64,000 nucleotides of DNA from Nocardia asteroides (GTDB taxonomy: Bacteria > Actinomycetota > Actinomycetes > Mycobacteriales > Mycobacteriaceae). The position numbers were made by a program, and so were the translations under genes. The first letter of the stretch is position 1; each line of letters opens with the position of its first letter. Under the pieces are notes generated by a model. The model did not search any database, was not told the DNA's origin, and worked only from the letters and a program-made list of their open reading frames with translations. Location of the stretch: assembly GCF_900637185.1 (NCBI RefSeq), contig NZ_LR134352.1, forward strand, positions 5,446,001 to 5,510,000. Direction: 5' to 3'. Of the stretch, positions 62,177 to 64,000 are shown in pieces.

Positions 62177-62505
62177 GGTCCACCTCCCCGTAGCTCGGCG
62201 GCCACACCAGGCCCTGTCCCCGGGGATGCCCACCCCGACCTCGGGTGAAACACCCCGTTCCCACACCCCCGCCGCACCAGGCGACGCATGAAACAACCTG
62301 CGCGAAACCACGTTTCACCGGCGCTGACACATCCTACGCTTCGAGCATCCCGCGCGGACCCGTTCGCATACTCGGCCCCCGCGCCGGTGCCCGGTGCTTG
62401 GTGCTCGGTGCTCGGTGCTCGGAGGGCTGGGTCGCCGAAAGCCGGTCACCTTGCCGCCGCCACACCTCCGCGAGCACGTTGGCCGGCAGACAGCAGGCGG
62501 TGACG
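62177..62505. other. Intergenic region between the osmoprotectant operon and recX
   Basis: This 329-base gap holds the likely promoter and ribosome-binding site of the leftward osmoprotectant operon (near 62180-62300), and a heptamer tandem repeat at 62385-62422. No open frame with family features is visible on either strand. The recX gene ends at 62506, so recX transcripts may terminate somewhere in this stretch; I see no convincing hairpin. Confidence 0.5.
62385..62422. repeat. Heptanucleotide tandem repeat (CGGTGCT, about five copies)
   Basis: Five consecutive seven-base units read CGGTGCC, CGGTGCT, TGGTGCT, CGGTGCT, CGGTGCT plus a partial CGG. Such short arrays can vary in copy number by slippage. 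It lies in non-coding DNA, so any effect would be on spacing or structure. Confidence 0.85.
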
Positions 62506-63735
62506 TCAGCGATCGGCGTCGGCCAGTTCGGCTTTCACCACCGCGTAGGCGACCGACGGGCTGTAGCCGCGACGGGCGAGCAGATCGACCAGGCGGCGGG
62601 TGGCCTTGGCGCGGTCGAGGTCGGCGGGCATCGCGCGGAGCTTGCGGCGGACCAGCTCGGCAGCGGCCTCCTCGTCACCGGGGACCGGGCGGCGCGGTGA
62701 GCGCCGGTCGGGTTCTCCGCCCGGGTCCGGCTCGGGTTCGCCGGCTCGAGGGGCCAGGGCGGGCGCCTGGGTGAACCCGGCGTCGGCGAGTTCGGCCGTG
62801 ACGACGGCGAAGGCGGTGGACTGGTCGTAGCCGCGACGAGCCAGCATGCCGACGAGGCGGCGAACGGCCTTGTCGCGGTCCAGGTCCCGGGACAGGGTCG
62901 CCAGCTTGCGGCGGACGAGGTCGGTGGCGCGGGCGCGCTCGGCGTCGTCGGTGACGATCGCGAGCGCGTTCTCGGCGGCGTCGGGGGCGACGCCCTTCTC
63001 GCGGAGTTCGCGGTGCAGTGCCTTCTTGCCCCGGCCGGAGTAGGTGTGGCGCTCGTGCACCCACTGTTCGGCGAAGGAATCGTCGTCGACGAGGCCGACT
63101 TCGGCGAGGCGGTCGAGCGCGGCTGCGGTCACCTCGAGCCGGAAGCCCTTTTCCCCGAGGCGTTTCTCCAGCTCGGCCCGGCTGCGCGCGCGCACGGCCA
63201 GCAGATTCAGGCAGGCGTCCTTGGCCTGGTCGACGGTCGCCTTCGGACGGTCGCCCGGGGCGAGCCGGCGTGTGCCGGCCCGCCTGTCGGGCTCTCCCGG
63301 CTGGGATCCGGCCGCCACCGGATCCACCTGTCGCCCGTCGTCACCACCGACGCCGGTCGACAGGGAGTCTGTCGCGCGCCGGCCGGACTTGCGTCCGCGC
63401 CGGGCGCCACGGGGCCGTGCCCCGCTTCCCCACTCTTCATGATCGACCCCACTCCGCGCAGCGGAATCGTGTGGTTGATCATGATCGGCGAATCCGGTCG
63501 GGTGCGCGCGCTGCGGATCGCCCGCACCCGACCGAATTCCCCTGGCGTCCGGGCCGGCTCGGTGTTCCCGAGCCGGTCGGACGAGTTCGGTGTCCGCGTC
63601 GCCGCGGTCGGAGTCCCGCCGACCCGGTGCCTCCGGCGCCACCTCGATGCCGAGGCGGGCCAGCTGCCTGCGCATGTCCTCGACCGGATCCACCGCGTCG
63701 CGGGGCGCCCGGCCGCTGGAGGTCGGCGAGCCCAT
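62506..63735 (-). CDS. recX: RecX family recombination regulator, enlarged
   Basis: A 409-residue RecX, more than twice the usual 150-190. Residues 1-165 are a hydrophilic, probably disordered extension. The normal RecX core begins near KATVDQAKDACLNLLAVRARSR (about 165) and includes the HERHTYSGRGKKALHRELREKG module. The third module (271-319) is followed by a linker and a second copy of the same sequence (359-407); the two copies match at 33 of 49 positions. RecX inhibits RecA filaments. It starts three bases after the recA stop, so the two are co-transcribed as in other actinobacteria. Confidence 0.93.
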   Translation of the reverse strand: MGSPTSSGRAPRDAVDPVEDMRRQLARLGIEVAPEAPGRRDSDRGDADTELVRPAREHRAGPDARGIRSGAGDPQRAHPTGFADHDQPHDSAARSGVDHEEWGSGARPRGARRGRKSGRRATDSLSTGVGGDDGRQVDPVAAGSQPGEPDRRAGTRRLAPGDRPKATVDQAKDACLNLLAVRARSRAELEKRLGEKGFRLEVTAAALDRLAEVGLVDDDSFAEQWVHERHTYSGRGKKALHRELREKGVAPDAAENALAIVTDDAERARATDLVRRKLATLSRDLDRDKAVRRLVGMLARRGYDQSTAFAVVTAELADAGFTQAPALAPRAGEPEPDPGGEPDRRSPRRPVPGDEEAAAELVRRKLRAMPADLDRAKATRRLVDLLARRGYSPSVAYAVVKAELADADR

Positions 63736-63738
63736 CGG

Positions 63739-64000
63739 CTAGAAGTCGGCGGGAGCGTCGGCCTCGGCGGTGAGGTCGGCGCCGATGCCCAGCTTCTCCT
63801 TGATCTTCTTCTCGATCTCGTCGCGCACGTCGGTGTTCTCCAGCAGGAACTTGCGGGCGTTCTCCTTGCCCTGGCCCAGCTGGTCGCCCTCGTAGGTGTA
63901 CCAGGAGCCCGACTTGCGGATGAAGCCGTGCTCGACGCCCATGTCGATCAGCGAGCCCTCCTTGGAGATGCCCTGGCCGTAGAGGATGTCGAACTCGGCC
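63739..64000 (-). CDS. recA: Recombinase RecA, C-terminal end (partial)
   Basis: The window contains the last 86 residues of RecA, which continues off the right edge. The sequence includes [49 protein letters not shown] and the acidic C-terminal tail ending in ADAPADF. RecA forms nucleoprotein filaments that catalyse strand exchange and stimulate LexA cleavage. recX follows three bases after its stop (leftward). The LexA gene and its boxes lie about 23 kb away in this same window. Confidence 0.97.
   Translation of the reverse strand, partial: AEFDILYGQGISKEGSLIDMGVEHGFIRKSGSWYTYEGDQLGQGKENARKFLLENTDVRDEIEKKIKEKLGIGADLTAEADAPADF

Noticed and set aside
62779..62925. RecX repeat as a sequencing duplication
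   Set aside because: The two copies have diverged (33 of 49 residues identical) and differ at the DNA level, so a simple duplication artefact is unlikely.

Overview
The window is a gene-dense, very GC-rich chromosomal segment (roughly 70% G+C by eye, frequent GTG starts, many 4- or 8-base stop/start overlaps). Gene content and order point to the Mycobacteriales, most likely Nocardia or a close relative. From memory of family knowledge, the backbone follows the Mycobacterium tuberculosis Rv2708c-Rv2737c order (DUF3039, DUF3099, sigB, ideR, PAC2 protein, PhzF protein, nrdR, SOS division gene, lexA, hflX, dapF, miaA, Rv2728c-like, DUF349 protein, Rv2732c-like, miaB, recX, recA). Two Corynebacterium-like features are superimposed: sigB-dtxR-galE, and gluABCD between miaB and recX. 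I see no tRNA, rRNA, insertion sequence, prophage or CRISPR array.

Layout. 1-4.4 kb: DUF3039 start fragment, DUF3099 protein, MFS transporter, VOC protein, methyltransferase. 4.4-11.4 kb: sigB behind an ECF-type promoter, a protein acetyltransferase (GNAT plus degenerate CoA-ligase) coupled to an AcuC-like deacetylase, then ideR-galE. 11.4-17.1 kb: DUF4192, lipoprotein, PAC2 protein, DUF3516 helicase. 17.2-28.5 kb is an accessory block: a polyamine cluster (ornithine decarboxylase plus a SpeD-SpeE fusion), a TetR-SDR-tautomerase operon with two identical operators, a biotin ECF transporter behind a BioQ-type operator, a LuxR regulator, a secreted S1 protease and small secreted protein, and the oxyR/ahpCD peroxide defence unit. 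28.5-38.4 kb: PhzF protein, an unusual sigma/anti-sigma-like fusion protein, membrane proteins, GNAT, aminotransferase, HrpA helicase and NrdR. 38.4-43.1 kb: secreted protein, SOS division gene and lexA sharing three LexA boxes, pirin, acyltransferase. 43.2-52.3 kb: hflX, dapF, RNA methyltransferase, miaA, miaB and neighbours. 52.4-55.7 kb: gluABCD glutamate importer. 55.8-62.2 kb: oleate hydratase, 3-hydroxyacyl-CoA dehydrogenase and an osmoprotectant ABC importer, apparently inserted relative to the corynebacterial order. 62.5-64 kb: an enlarged RecX and the 3' end of recA.

Functionally the window combines stress transcription (SigB, IdeR, OxyR, LexA, NrdR), redox defence (AhpC/AhpD), SOS and recombination control (LexA, RecX, RecA, SOS division gene), tRNA i6A/ms2i6A modification (MiaA, MiaB), lysine synthesis (DapF) and nutrient uptake (biotin, glutamate, osmoprotectants). 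The observations most worth following up are the predicted sigma/anti-sigma fusion with no zinc ligands, the RecX with a duplicated module, the ODC plus SpeD-SpeE polyamine route, the acetyltransferase/deacetylase pair, and the LysM-less SOS division gene.
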